Source: Denitratisoma oestradiolicum
GTDB lineage: Bacteria; Pseudomonadota; Gammaproteobacteria; Burkholderiales; Rhodocyclaceae
Length of the DNA: 64,000 nt
NCBI RefSeq assembly: GCF_902813185.1
Contig: NZ_LR778301.1
Location: forward strand, 434,001-498,000
Direction of reading: 5' to 3'
Below are positions 45,250 to 53,972 of this stretch, in pieces. The first letter of the stretch is position 1. Every line of letters starts with the position of its first letter. Made by a program: the position numbers and the translations under genes. The notes under the pieces were generated by a model. It was not told the origin of the DNA. It worked only from the letters and a program-made list of their open reading frames with translations, and did no database searches.

Positions 45250-46422
45250 TTACCAGCGCCGGCGCAGCTGGGCGCCGATGCGGCGGGTGCGCAGTTGCTC
45301 CGTGCGTTCTTCCGCGCTCACCCGCGGCGTGTCCGCCGGCAGATGCTGGCGCAGTTCGGCGAAGGGCACCGTTTTCAGAGTCGGGATCGGCAGCGCATCG
45401 GCCTGGTACCAGCGACCGATGATCATGCCCTGCAGGGTGCCCACCGGGTCCAGCCAATTGGGCACGCCCGGGTCTTCCAGGCTGATCACGGCGCGGAATT
45501 TTCCGTCGCCGTCGAGCCGGGCCTGGTGACCGTTGAGGCTGCTCTGGCGCTGCACGAACTCCACCGCGTTCCACAGTTCGTCGTTCAACTGTACGTTCCA
45601 GTAGCTGTGGCGGGCCGGCAGCTCGGTTTCCAGGATCAGCGCCTCGTCCGGCGCGAAGCGGAAGATGCCCTGCCAGTAGGACTGGGCCGGTACCGCACCG
45701 CCGAAATCGGCCAGCTCGATCTGGTTGATCACGCCCCGCTGTAGCACGGCGTTCTGGTAGTTGAGCCACATCTTCGACAGGCGCTGGGTGAAGCCCGAGA
45801 GCAGTGCCCGCATCTGGCAGTCGATGGTTTCCAGGGAGGGGCGGGGCTTCAGGGCCGGCGCGCCGAGGCGCTCGATGGCCAGGCTGGCCTCCCGCTCCAC
45901 GCCCCAGGCGTAGGAGCGCTGGCGCACCATGACGAATTCCGCTTCCGGATGCAGGGGCCACCAGTTGCCCCGATGGTCGGCGGGGCGCTCGGCGCTGAGG
46001 ATCACTTCCAGTTCGCCATTGGGACCGAGGGCCAGGTCGTCGGCGTCGAAGTAACCGAAGTTCTTTCCCGGCGCATCGGCCATGCCCATCATGTTGGCGC
46101 CGGTGGAGAAGGTCAGGAGTTTCACCGTGCCCCGGTTGCCGACGATGCGATAGGCGCCGTCGCCCCGCACCGGCGCCAGCTGGTAGGTGTCGTCGGGATT
46201 GGGCTGCAGCAGATAGACCGAGTTGAGGAAGGGCGCCCAGTCCGGGTGGTCGGCATCGGCCTGGAAGTAGAGGAAATAGCCCTGGGACAGGTTCATCAGC
46301 AGCTGCCGGTACAGCTCGGCCCGCAACTGCTCATTGTGCGGTTCGAAGGTCAGGCCGATCAGGTTCTCCGCCGGTTTCAGCAGATCGACATAGTCGGACC
46401 AGGGCAGCAGCTTCACGCTCAT
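45250..46422 (-). CDS. DUF1214-domain protein
   Basis: A 390-residue protein with no signal peptide. The C-terminal third carries the DUF1214 features: YWNVQLNDELWNAVEFVQRQSSLNG (key residues YWNVQLNDEL), then the GKFRAVISLEDPGVPNWLDPVG segment (key DPGVPNWLD) and GMIIGRW. The N-terminal half (YRQLLMNLSQGYFLYFQ; NSVYLLQPNPDDTY) is conserved among relatives in steroid and aromatic degraders, but function is unknown. GGAGG precedes ATG 46422. First gene of the minus-strand run DUF1214 - sulfotransferase - ADH - SDR. Confidence 0.75.
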   Translation of the reverse strand: MSVKLLPWSDYVDLLKPAENLIGLTFEPHNEQLRAELYRQLLMNLSQGYFLYFQADADHPDWAPFLNSVYLLQPNPDDTYQLAPVRGDGAYRIVGNRGTVKLLTFSTGANMMGMADAPGKNFGYFDADDLALGPNGELEVILSAERPADHRGNWWPLHPEAEFVMVRQRSYAWGVEREASLAIERLGAPALKPRPSLETIDCQMRALLSGFTQRLSKMWLNYQNAVLQRGVINQIELADFGGAVPAQSYWQGIFRFAPDEALILETELPARHSYWNVQLNDELWNAVEFVQRQSSLNGHQARLDGDGKFRAVISLEDPGVPNWLDPVGTLQGMIIGRWYQADALPIPTLKTVPFAELRQHLPADTPRVSAEERTEQLRTRRIGAQLRRRW

Positions 46423-46517
46423 GAAACCTCCAGCAAGGGGCAGAGCGGATGAGTCTAATGGACAAACGACGCGGTATCGGTGCCGGGTCGGAACCGATTA
46501 CAAAAGCACAGATGGTG

Positions 46518-47309
46518 TTACCGGATGGGTACAGCAGGTGAATCCGGGTCTGTCGGAGCGAGGAAGGACGGTGTGCGTACCTCGGAGATGTCCACCGGCT
46601 GGGTCGCCATCAGCACGCCGTGCCAGCGGCACTGATTTTCCGGCAGGTCTCGATCTTCCTGGGCCAGCGCATGGACGGCCCGGCTCCATTCTTCGAACAT
46701 GCTCTCCAGGCGGCGCAAGGAGGCATCGGACAACTTGACCAGCCGGTAACGCCAGCGCACTTCCGGATCATCGAAATCCTTGTTGAAGTGTTGCTTCAGG
46801 TGGCGGTCGAAACTGCGCTTGAGGCGGGTGTTGCCGGACCAGTTGATGTGCCGCAGGGAGCGCAGCCGAACTTTGTTTCCGGGCATCAGGTCGATGAAAC
46901 CCAGCCGGTCCATATAACCCAGGGCCGCCACCAGCTCGTGGTCCGCCAGATCGAACTCGGTCTGGATCTCACTGGGTGTCCAGCCGGCCATCAGCAGGTG
47001 CAACAGCACCGCCAGGCTGTGGTGTTCGGCCAGGGCGTTCTCCTGGGCCTCGGACAGTTGCTCATCGCGGGGTGGAGCGTATTGGACCGCCAACTCTGAG
47101 AGTTCGAGCAGAGTGACGCCGGCCAGGCGGCACAGCTGTTCGAGCACCGCAAGGTTCAGACCCTTGCCGGACAGATAGCGCTTGACCGTCATCCGGCTGA
47201 TGTCCAGGGCAACGGCGATGTCTTCATAACGCAGGCCCTGGGCGCGGAACAGGCTTTTCAGGGCGGTGAGCAGCAGGGGGATATCACTATCGGACTTGAT
47301 TGCTGGCAT
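46518..47309 (-). CDS. XRE-type helix-turn-helix regulator
   Basis: A 263-residue DNA-binding protein. Residues about 14-62 form an HTH: FRAQGLRYEDIAVALDISRMTVKRYLSGKG with the turn at ALDIS, followed by LNLAVLEQLCRLAGVTLLELSELA, as in XRE/Cro proteins. The remainder (70-263) is helical with a winged-helix-like DLADHELVAALGYMDRLGFIDLMPG segment and no recognised ligand domain. It is upstream of the DUF1214 run on the same strand and divergent from thiD; which it controls is unclear. No Shine-Dalgarno is visible. Confidence 0.8.
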   Translation of the reverse strand: MPAIKSDSDIPLLLTALKSLFRAQGLRYEDIAVALDISRMTVKRYLSGKGLNLAVLEQLCRLAGVTLLELSELAVQYAPPRDEQLSEAQENALAEHHSLAVLLHLLMAGWTPSEIQTEFDLADHELVAALGYMDRLGFIDLMPGNKVRLRSLRHINWSGNTRLKRSFDRHLKQHFNKDFDDPEVRWRYRLVKLSDASLRRLESMFEEWSRAVHALAQEDRDLPENQCRWHGVLMATQPVDISEVRTPSFLAPTDPDSPAVPIR

Positions 47310-47441
47310 GGATGTGTGGCTCCCGAAACGGGCAGTATGGATGGCTGTTTCCGGTCAGCGCCAATCGTAATCCCTTTGCCCGGGCAGGGGGCATCGATCG
47401 GTTAGAATGGCCGCATCCTGTCGCGGTTCATCCATTTGCTC

Positions 47442-48293
47442 ATGCCTCCCCCAGCTGCCGAACTTTCGCCGCCCCTGGTCCTGACCTTCGCCGCATCGGA
47501 TCCCACCGGTGGCGCGGGCATTCAGGCCGATGTGCTGACCCTGGCCAGCATGGGCTGCCATCCGCTATCCGTGATAACGGCCCTGACGGTGCAGGATACC
47601 GCCGGTGTGGAGTCGGTGCTGGCCATCGACGCCGACTGGGTGGCGGACCAGGCCCGGGCCCTGCTGGAGGATGTGCCCGTGGCCGCCTTCAAGCTGGGCA
47701 TGATGGGCAGCGTGGAAGTCATCGCTGCCATCGCCGAGATCGTCTCCGATTACCCTGACATTCCCCTGGTCCTGGACCCGGTGCTGGCGTCGGGCCGGGG
47801 CGATCAACTGGCCGACGAGGAAATGGTTTCGGCGATGATCGAGCTGCTGCTGCCCCAGGCCTCCATCATCACCCCCAACAGCCTGGAGGCCCGGCGTCTG
47901 GCCCTGGACGAGGACAACGAGGACGACCAGCCATCCCTTTCCGAATGTGCCCGGCGCCTGGTGATGGCCGGTTGCGAATACGTGCTGATCACCGGCACCC
48001 ACGAACAGACGCTTCAGGTGGTGAATGTGCTCTACGGCCCCCGGGGCCAGTTGCGGGCCGACCGTTGGGATCGCCTGCCCGGTAGCTACCATGGCTCGGG
48101 CTGTACCCTGGCCTCGGCCATTGCCGCCAATCTGGCGCTGGGCGTGGATATCGAGGAGGCGGTACGGGAAGCTCAGGAATTCACCTGGCAGGCCCTGGCC
48201 GCCGGCTTCCGGCCTGGCATGGGGCAGTACATTCCGGACCGGCTGTTCTGGGCCAGGAGCGAGGACGATCCCATTGGGGAAGAAAAACCATGA
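47442..48293 (+). CDS. thiD: Hydroxymethylpyrimidine/phosphomethylpyrimidine kinase
   Basis: A 283-residue ribokinase-fold enzyme that phosphorylates HMP and HMP-P in thiamine synthesis. FAASDPTGGAGIQADVLTLASMGCH is the substrate-binding start (key residues SDPTGGAGIQAD), KLGMMGS and DPVLASGRGDQL follow, and the anion-hole motif GSGCTLASAIAANLALG is near 230. ATG 47442 is used; a TTG two codons earlier is possible. The stop overlaps the thiE start (ATGA). No TPP riboswitch (THI box) was seen in the 130 bases upstream. Confidence 0.96.
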   Translation: MPPPAAELSPPLVLTFAASDPTGGAGIQADVLTLASMGCHPLSVITALTVQDTAGVESVLAIDADWVADQARALLEDVPVAAFKLGMMGSVEVIAAIAEIVSDYPDIPLVLDPVLASGRGDQLADEEMVSAMIELLLPQASIITPNSLEARRLALDEDNEDDQPSLSECARRLVMAGCEYVLITGTHEQTLQVVNVLYGPRGQLRADRWDRLPGSYHGSGCTLASAIAANLALGVDIEEAVREAQEFTWQALAAGFRPGMGQYIPDRLFWARSEDDPIGEEKP

Positions 48294-48943
48294 GTGCCGT
48301 CCATCGCGAGGCCCTGCGTGGCCTGTACACCATCACGCCAGATGACATGCTGCTGCCCCGTTTGTCAGCCATGGTGAGCATGGCACTGCGGGGGGGCTGT
48401 CGCCTGATCCAGTACCGCAACAAGGTGGCGCCCGCTCCCCTGCAGCGGGCACAGGCGGCCGACCTGCTGCGCCTTTGTCGTGCGGTCGGTGCTCTGTTGA
48501 TTGTCAATGACGACCTGCACCTGGCCCTGGAAATTGGCGCCGATGGCGTGCATCTGGGCGATGATGACGGAGATCTGGTGGCTGCTCGGAAGGCACTGGG
48601 CAGGGAGCGACTTCTTGGAGTGTCCTGTTATTCCAGCCTGGATCGGGTCGAAACTGCGGCCCGGGTTGGTGCCGACTATGTGGGTATCGGCAGTGTCTAT
48701 GCTTCTGCCACCAAGCCTCAGGCGGTGCGAGCGTCCCTGGATCTGCTGGGGGAGGTTCGTCGCCGTTTCGGTCTACCCGTGGCGGCCATCGGCGGCATCA
48801 CACTGGACAACGCCCCCGAAGCCATCGCGGCCGGTGCCGACATGGTGGCTGTGATCGGTGATCTCTTTGATGCCATGGACATTTCCGCCCGGGCGGAAGC
48901 GTTTCAGGGATTGTTCAACCACGGCATGCCTGTCAGCCCTTGA
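48290..48943 (+). CDS. thiE: Thiamine-phosphate synthase
   Basis: A 217-residue TIM-barrel enzyme joining HMP-PP and HET-P to thiamine phosphate. LYTITPDD at the start, the RLIQYRNK strand (conserved Q-x-R-x-K), [27 protein letters not shown] (key residues [19 protein letters not shown]), [13 protein letters not shown] and AAIGGIT are present. ATGA overlap with thiD indicates translational coupling. Confidence 0.97.
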   Translation: MSAVHREALRGLYTITPDDMLLPRLSAMVSMALRGGCRLIQYRNKVAPAPLQRAQAADLLRLCRAVGALLIVNDDLHLALEIGADGVHLGDDDGDLVAARKALGRERLLGVSCYSSLDRVETAARVGADYVGIGSVYASATKPQAVRASLDLLGEVRRRFGLPVAAIGGITLDNAPEAIAAGADMVAVIGDLFDAMDISARAEAFQGLFNHGMPVSP

Positions 48944-48981
48944 GGCCATGGTGTGTCGAATCAAGTAGCGGAGTTTTCGAC

Positions 48982-50259
48982 GTGACCAAGAACCAAGAGC
49001 TTTTTGCTCGCGCCCAGCGCACCATTCCCGGTGGCGTCAATTCCCCGGTGCGGGCCTTCCGCGCTGTGGGCGGCACCCCCTGCTTCTTCAGTCGAGGTGA
49101 AGGGGCCTATGCCTGGGACGCGGACGGCAAGCGTTACATCGATTACGTGGGCTCCTGGGGCCCGTTGATCCTGGGGCATGCCGATCCCGAGGTGGTGGCC
49201 GCCGTGCAGCAGGCGGCGGCGCGAGGACTGTCCTTCGGCGCGCCCACCGAGGGTGAGATTGATCTGGCGGAACTGCTGATCAAGCTGGTGCCCAGCATGG
49301 ACATGGTGCGTCTGGTGTCCTCCGGCACCGAGGCGACCATGAGCGCCATTCGCCTGGCCCGGGGCTATACGGAGCGGGATCTGATCATCAAGTTCGAGGG
49401 TTGCTACCATGGCCATGCCGACAGCCTGCTGGTGAAGGCCGGCTCCGGTGCCCTGACCTTCGGCAATCCTTCCTCCGGTGGGGTGCCGGCGGATCTGGCC
49501 CAGCATACCTTAGTGCTGCAATACAACGATCCGGCCCAACTGGCTGAAGCCTTTGATCATCACGGCGAGCGTATCGCCTGCGTCATCGTCGAGCCGGTGG
49601 CGGGCAACATGAACCTGATTGCGCCGACTCAGGAATTCCTCAAGGCCATGCGGGAGCTGACCCACAAGCATGGCGCCCTGCTGATTTTCGACGAGGTGAT
49701 GACAGGCTTTCGCGTCGGCCTGGGGTCCGCCCAGGGCCTCTTCGGCATCACGCCGGACCTGTCCACCTTTGGCAAGATTGTGGGTGGCGGCATGCCCCTG
49801 GGAGCATTCGGTGGCCGGCGTGATGTGATGGAGAAAATCGCCCCCCTGGGGCCGGTCTATCAGGCCGGTACTCTCTCGGGCAATCCTCTGTCGGTGGCTG
49901 CGGGCCTGGTGACTCTGAGGAAAATCCAGGCCCCCGGCTTCTACGACACCCTGGGGGCACGCACTCGTGCACTCACCGAGGGGCTTACCGCCGCCGCGGC
50001 GAAGCATGGTGTGCAGTTCTGCGCCCAGGCGGTGGGAGGGATGTTCGGCCTGTATTTTGCCGCCACGCCGCCCCGTAGTTACGTCGAGATGATGGCCAGC
50101 GATCGGGAGGCCTTCAACCGTTTTTTCCACGCAATGCTGGAAGCCGGGGTGTATTTCGCCCCTGCGGCCTTCGAGGCGGGATTCGTTTCCATCACCCATT
50201 CGGATGCCGACATCGCTGCCACGGTGGCGGCGGCGGACGCCTGGTTCGCTCAGGGCTGA
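48982..50259 (+). CDS. hemL: Glutamate-1-semialdehyde 2,1-aminomutase
   Basis: A 425-residue PLP enzyme that makes 5-aminolevulinate from glutamate-1-semialdehyde for haem. [36 protein letters not shown] and EPVAGNMNL are hallmark segments; the PLP lysine is in [18 protein letters not shown] near residue 265 (key residues FGKIVGGG). GTG 48982 is chosen because GGAG precedes it at 48970-48973 and the length then equals the family norm; the frame is open to 48940. Haem supply fits the many cytochromes in the window. Confidence 0.97.
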   Translation: MTKNQELFARAQRTIPGGVNSPVRAFRAVGGTPCFFSRGEGAYAWDADGKRYIDYVGSWGPLILGHADPEVVAAVQQAAARGLSFGAPTEGEIDLAELLIKLVPSMDMVRLVSSGTEATMSAIRLARGYTERDLIIKFEGCYHGHADSLLVKAGSGALTFGNPSSGGVPADLAQHTLVLQYNDPAQLAEAFDHHGERIACVIVEPVAGNMNLIAPTQEFLKAMRELTHKHGALLIFDEVMTGFRVGLGSAQGLFGITPDLSTFGKIVGGGMPLGAFGGRRDVMEKIAPLGPVYQAGTLSGNPLSVAAGLVTLRKIQAPGFYDTLGARTRALTEGLTAAAAKHGVQFCAQAVGGMFGLYFAATPPRSYVEMMASDREAFNRFFHAMLEAGVYFAPAAFEAGFVSITHSDADIAATVAAADAWFAQG

Positions 50260-50269
50260 TCGTTCTCGC

Positions 50270-50602
50270 ATGACGCCCCTGTCCGCCTGGTTGGTGTTGT
50301 TTCTCGCCGGCCTGTGCGAGGTGGGTTGGGCGGTGGGTCTCAAATATGTGGAGGGATTCAGCCGGCCCCTGCCTTCCATCATCACTCTGGTGCTGATGGC
50401 GGCTTCGGTGCTGATGCTGGGGTGGTCCCTCCGGGTGCTGCCCCTGGGAACAGCCTATGCAGTGTGGACCGGTATCGGTGCCGTGGGTACGGCTCTGCTG
50501 GGAATGGTCCTGTTTGGCGAGTCCCGCGAGGTGGCCCGCCTGGTCTGCATCGGCCTGATCGTGGCGGGGATCGTGGGCCTGAAACTGGTGACCCGGGACT
50601 GA
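50270..50602 (+). CDS. sugE: SMR-family guanidinium exporter Gdx/SugE
   Basis: A 110-residue, four-helix small multidrug resistance protein. The essential membrane Glu17 is in [21 protein letters not shown] (key residues [11 protein letters not shown]), and [19 protein letters not shown] matches the Gdx subgroup rather than EmrE. It should work as a dual-topology dimer exchanging guanidinium for protons. It starts 10 bases after hemL, too close for a guanidine riboswitch, so control is presumably through the hemL transcript. Confidence 0.93.
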   Translation: MTPLSAWLVLFLAGLCEVGWAVGLKYVEGFSRPLPSIITLVLMAASVLMLGWSLRVLPLGTAYAVWTGIGAVGTALLGMVLFGESREVARLVCIGLIVAGIVGLKLVTRD

Positions 50603-50644
50603 TCAGTCGCCGAGGCGCGAGGCGTTACCCCGCGCCATTCCCGC

Positions 50645-51880
50645 TTATTTCCTGGCCGGAGGCTGTAGATGGGCAACGCCGCCGTAGCTGCCGATCCAGA
50701 GATCACCCGACGGGCCGGTGGCCATGGCGAAGATGTTGTCGGCGAACAAGCCGTCGGCAGTGGTCATGGCCTTGGTGAATTTGCCATCCTGCCACTGAGT
50801 CAGGCCGCTGTTGGTGCCGATCCAGAGGGTACCCTTGGGATCCCTCTGGAGCATGAAAACGTGATTGCCGGGCAGGCCGTCGGCCTTGGTGTAGCTGACC
50901 CATTTCGTGCCATCGAAGCGTGACAGCCCGCCGCCCCAGGTGCCGGCCCAGACGGTGCCCTGGGCATCCACTTCCAGGGACACCACGTAGTTCGGGTTGT
51001 AGGCCACGTCGACGCCCTGCAAGCCCATCTCCTGCTTCTGCTTGGCATGGTGCATGGACTGCTTGCTGGGGTCGTTCTTGAAGGCGATGTCGGACTTCAC
51101 TTTGTCATAGTCGGCGCCCAGTCCGCGCTTGTGGTTCCAGTTCTCCCACTTGTTGTTGGCAAAGCGGGCCATGCCGCCTTCCGTCGCCAGCCAGATGTCG
51201 CCGTTCTTGCCCTCTGCCAGACCGTAGATCCAGTCATTGGGGACGCCACCCTTGGTGTTCTCCACCGTGTAGAGATCCCACTTGCTGCGATCGTCCAGAG
51301 CCCCTCCCCGCACCCGGTTGGCGCCCGACCAGGTGGCGATCCAGATGTCGCCGTTCTTGGCGGTCATCACTTCATAGACGAAGGCATCGCCCAGGCCCTC
51401 GGGGATGTTGTAGGTTTTCCACTTGCCGGTTTTCTCGTCCAGCAGGGAGAGACCTCCACCATAGGTGCCGGCGGCGATCTGGCCCTTGATCCGGCCCACA
51501 TAGAAGACACCGTTGGAGAGCAGGCCGTTGCGGGCGTCGTAGAGCTTGAAGCTGTCGTCCCGGGTGTCATAACGCACCAGGCCGCCCGAGGTGCCGACCC
51601 ACAGCACCTTGTCCTCCAGATACATGGACTTGACGTTCTTGTTGCCAACCCGGAAGTGGGTAAATTTGGCATTGGGATCCACCACCACCTTGCCTTCCCG
51701 CTGGGGCGGCGGAACCTCGGGGTGCTGTCCCATGCCCGACATCATCGGATGCTTGGATTCTGAGAGGCCGAGGGGCTTGTTAGGTGCGGCCGGGCTGTCG
51801 CCGGCACTGGCGGAGACGAAGCTCAGTGCGCACAGCAGGGCCAGTAGTCCGTGGGCGAGAAGAAGGGGGCGCTTGGTCAC
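50645..51880 (-). CDS. Exported Reg_prop (two-component regulator propeller) protein, large copy
   Basis: A protein of about 411 residues: signal peptide (LLLAHGLLALLCALSFVSASAG), a Met/His-rich linker (SKHPMMSGMGQHPEVPPP, residues about 41-58), then six to seven Reg_prop blades recognisable as DxxGxxWxGTxxGxxRxD repeats (e.g. GKVLWVGTSGGLVRYD-like, GTVWAGTWGGGLSRFDG). Unlike usual Reg_prop proteins, it carries no kinase domain. GTG 51880 with AGGA upstream is chosen; ATG 51901 lacks a Shine-Dalgarno. It directly follows the shorter paralogue. It may bind a ligand in the periplasm for the nearby sensor kinase, or act at the surface; both are inference. Confidence 0.85.
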   Translation of the reverse strand: MTKRPLLLAHGLLALLCALSFVSASAGDSPAAPNKPLGLSESKHPMMSGMGQHPEVPPPQREGKVVVDPNAKFTHFRVGNKNVKSMYLEDKVLWVGTSGGLVRYDTRDDSFKLYDARNGLLSNGVFYVGRIKGQIAAGTYGGGLSLLDEKTGKWKTYNIPEGLGDAFVYEVMTAKNGDIWIATWSGANRVRGGALDDRSKWDLYTVENTKGGVPNDWIYGLAEGKNGDIWLATEGGMARFANNKWENWNHKRGLGADYDKVKSDIAFKNDPSKQSMHHAKQKQEMGLQGVDVAYNPNYVVSLEVDAQGTVWAGTWGGGLSRFDGTKWVSYTKADGLPGNHVFMLQRDPKGTLWIGTNSGLTQWQDGKFTKAMTTADGLFADNIFAMATGPSGDLWIGSYGGVAHLQPPARK

Positions 51881-51909
51881 GTTGTGATTCCTATCAGGCA
51901 TGGCAGCGG

Positions 51910-52989
51910 TTATTGGGGGGCGATGCGAACGACGCCGCGCTTGGTGCCGGCCCAGATATCCCCGCCGGGTGCCACGGCCAGGGCGTAGACGTTGGAGTCG
52001 AGGAGACCGTCCCGAACGCCCAGGTTGGTCCAGGATTTTCCGTCGTAACGGGAGACTCCCTTGTCGGTGCCGAACCAGAGCACGCCCTTGTCATCCCGGA
52101 CCATGGAGTAAACGATATTGCCAGCCAGGCCGTCGGTGGCGGTCAGATTGTTCCAGCGCTTGCCGTCGTAGCGGCTGACCCCCCCACCCCAGGTGCCGGC
52201 CCAGATGGAGCCGTCCGGTGCGGACAGAATGGAAAAAACATAATTGGGGTTGTAGGAAGGCAGACCATCCACCTGAATGTTCAGGTCGTGGCGGGAGCGG
52301 GTGCCCAGGCCGGTATTGGGGCTGGCCTTGAGTTTGTCAGGGTTCTCGCCGCCCAGGCCGTCCTTGTGACTCCAGGATTTCCAGTGTTTGCCGTCGTACA
52401 TGGATACCCCGCCCTCGGTGCCGAACCAGATCCGGCCAGCCGGGTCTACGGCCAGGCCATAGACCCACTCGTTGATCAGTTCCTTGACGTAGGTCTTGAA
52501 CTTTCCCGTCTTGACGTTGAAGTGGTTGACGCCGGCCCAGGTGCCTATCCACAGGTTGCCGTCCTTGTCATTGACGAAGGAGTAGATCCAGTAGTCGGCC
52601 AGTCCGTGCATGGGGAAATAGGTCTTCCACTTGCCATCCCTGTAGCGGGAAGCGCCGCCGGCGTTGGTGCCGAACCATTTGTAACCCTGGCTATCGATCC
52701 CGACGGCAAATACATATTCGTTGGCTAGACCATCCTGACGGGTGAAGGTATTGCGGGGTCTTGAGGTTTTGAGGTCCACTTCGATGGCGCCCACGGAGGT
52801 GCCAACCCAGAGGGTGCCGGTAGACTTCTCCACAGTCAGGGCGCGCACGTAGACGTTGCTGCCGACATCGAAGGTGTCCGCTACATGGACTCCCTTGGGT
52901 GGGTCCGAAGCCAGGGCCAGTGTGGACAGGAACAGGGCGGTGGTCAGCAGAGTCGTCGGCAGGCCGCAGAGGGAATGGGGTTTCATCAT
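51910..52989 (-). CDS. Exported Reg_prop (two-component regulator propeller) protein, small copy
   Basis: A 359-residue protein with a signal peptide cleaved near ALA-SD (residues 27-28) and about seven propeller blades: TLWVGTSVGAIEVD, KWFGTNAGGASRYRDGKW, GNLWIGTWAGVNHFN, RIWFGTEGGVSMYDGKHW, SIWAGTWGGGVSRYDGKRW, VLWFGTDKGVSRYDGKSW and DIWAGTKRGVVRI. It shares the YNPNYV-S and WAGTWGGG blades with the next gene, so they are tandem paralogues. TAATG overlap with the cytochrome gene (52987-52991) couples translation. No catalytic or kinase domain is present. Confidence 0.85.
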   Translation of the reverse strand: MMKPHSLCGLPTTLLTTALFLSTLALASDPPKGVHVADTFDVGSNVYVRALTVEKSTGTLWVGTSVGAIEVDLKTSRPRNTFTRQDGLANEYVFAVGIDSQGYKWFGTNAGGASRYRDGKWKTYFPMHGLADYWIYSFVNDKDGNLWIGTWAGVNHFNVKTGKFKTYVKELINEWVYGLAVDPAGRIWFGTEGGVSMYDGKHWKSWSHKDGLGGENPDKLKASPNTGLGTRSRHDLNIQVDGLPSYNPNYVFSILSAPDGSIWAGTWGGGVSRYDGKRWNNLTATDGLAGNIVYSMVRDDKGVLWFGTDKGVSRYDGKSWTNLGVRDGLLDSNVYALAVAPGGDIWAGTKRGVVRIAPQ

Positions 52990-53294
52990 TATCTTAAGGT
53001 GCGAATGTAGGCGATGGCATCCAGGAGTTCCTCGTCGGAGACCATGCCGATGAAGGGAGGCTGGCCGTTGCCACCCATTTTCACGTTTTGCAGCAACATC
53101 AGGTCGGGGCGGTCCAAACGTTCTCCCATGTTGAATTTCGGAGTTTGGGGCATGATGCCCTCGCCCCTGGGGCCGTGACAGGCGATGCAGCGCATCTGAT
53201 AGACCTGCCGGCCACGCTCGAAGTTGGCAGCCTCCACCGTGATCGTCGCCAATAAGAGTATCAGTGAGACGGCTATGGTTCCTGTATGCCTCAT
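52989..53294 (-). CDS. Small periplasmic cytochrome c
   Basis: A 101-residue monohaem cytochrome c: signal peptide to about residue 22 (VEA-AN), haem motif CIACH at 36-40, then GPRGEG, and a C-terminal LLDAIAYIRTLR helix as in class I cytochromes. Candidate axial Met residues are in IMPQTP and VKMGGNGQPPFIGMVSD. Its stop overlaps the start of the first propeller gene, so an electron-transfer or haem-based sensing role linked to the propeller proteins is suggested. Maturation would use the Ccm proteins encoded at 58-62 kb. Confidence 0.9.
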   Translation of the reverse strand: MRHTGTIAVSLILLLATITVEAANFERGRQVYQMRCIACHGPRGEGIMPQTPKFNMGERLDRPDLMLLQNVKMGGNGQPPFIGMVSDEELLDAIAYIRTLR

Positions 53295-53316
53295 GTTCGT
53301 ATCCTTGTCTAAGGGG

Positions 53317-53952
53317 TTAGCGCTTTTTCTTCTTGCCCTTGGTGTCTTTCACGTTGCGTAATTTCTTAGCCTTGGCTTCCAGTTCAGTGGCTTGGGCGGG
53401 ATCCGGGGAGAGGCCCAGCGCACCTTCCCGATAGGCACGGGCCAGTGCGTCGATGGCCGGGAGACTGTCCTGCTCCGCGGCGAGACGCACCCAGCGCAGG
53501 GTCTCATCATTGTTGCGCTCGGCCTCAGTTAGACCTAGCTGTCCACCCAAGTAGGCCTGGGCCATGACGCCAATGGCCATTTTGTGGCCCTGCTCTGCCG
53601 CCAGCTTGATCCAGCGCCGTCCTTCGATGGGGTCCTTTTTGGGGACGCCATCCCCGTTGGCAATCATGACTCCCAAGCCAAACTGACCATCGGCATTGCC
53701 TTTTTCGGCAGCCTTCCGGTAATAGGCCATGGCGTCCTCGTCAAACTCCGAATAGTCAAGGATATAGGCCAGCAATACCTGAGCCTCGACATGATCTGCA
53801 TCGGCGGCACGTTTCAGCGGGTTCATGGCCCCGACCAGATCGCCAGCATCGAAAGCCTTCTTGCCGGCTTCGAAATCCTCCGTAGTACCCGCGTGGGCAG
53901 GGGATGCAAAACACAGCACCAGCACGGCGGCGATGGACAGTAATTTTCTCAT
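53317..53952 (-). CDS. Exported Sel1-repeat protein
   Basis: A 211-residue protein with signal peptide (MRKLLSIAAVLVLCFASPAHA) and four to five Sel1/TPR-like units: AGDLVGAMNPLKRAADADHVEAQ, EDAMAYYRKAAEKGNADGQFGLG, IEGRRWIKLAAEQGHKMAIGVM and DETLRWVRLAAEQDSLPAIDAL (each cited by its A-E/D-x-G core). It ends in a strongly basic tail (KDTKGKKKKR). Sel1 proteins are scaffolds for protein contacts. It lies between the response regulator and the cytochrome on the same strand; GTG 53973 is an alternative start. Confidence 0.85.
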   Translation of the reverse strand: MRKLLSIAAVLVLCFASPAHAGTTEDFEAGKKAFDAGDLVGAMNPLKRAADADHVEAQVLLAYILDYSEFDEDAMAYYRKAAEKGNADGQFGLGVMIANGDGVPKKDPIEGRRWIKLAAEQGHKMAIGVMAQAYLGGQLGLTEAERNNDETLRWVRLAAEQDSLPAIDALARAYREGALGLSPDPAQATELEAKAKKLRNVKDTKGKKKKR

Positions 53953-53972
53953 TGTCTTCGTACCCTCTTCCA

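Noticed and set aside
47310..47441. TPP riboswitch before thiD
   Set aside because: No THI-box-like core (CTGAGA with ACCTGA...GGAT) was found in this gap.
50260..50269. Guanidine riboswitch before the Gdx/SugE gene
   Set aside because: Only 10 bases separate it from hemL, which leaves no room for an aptamer.
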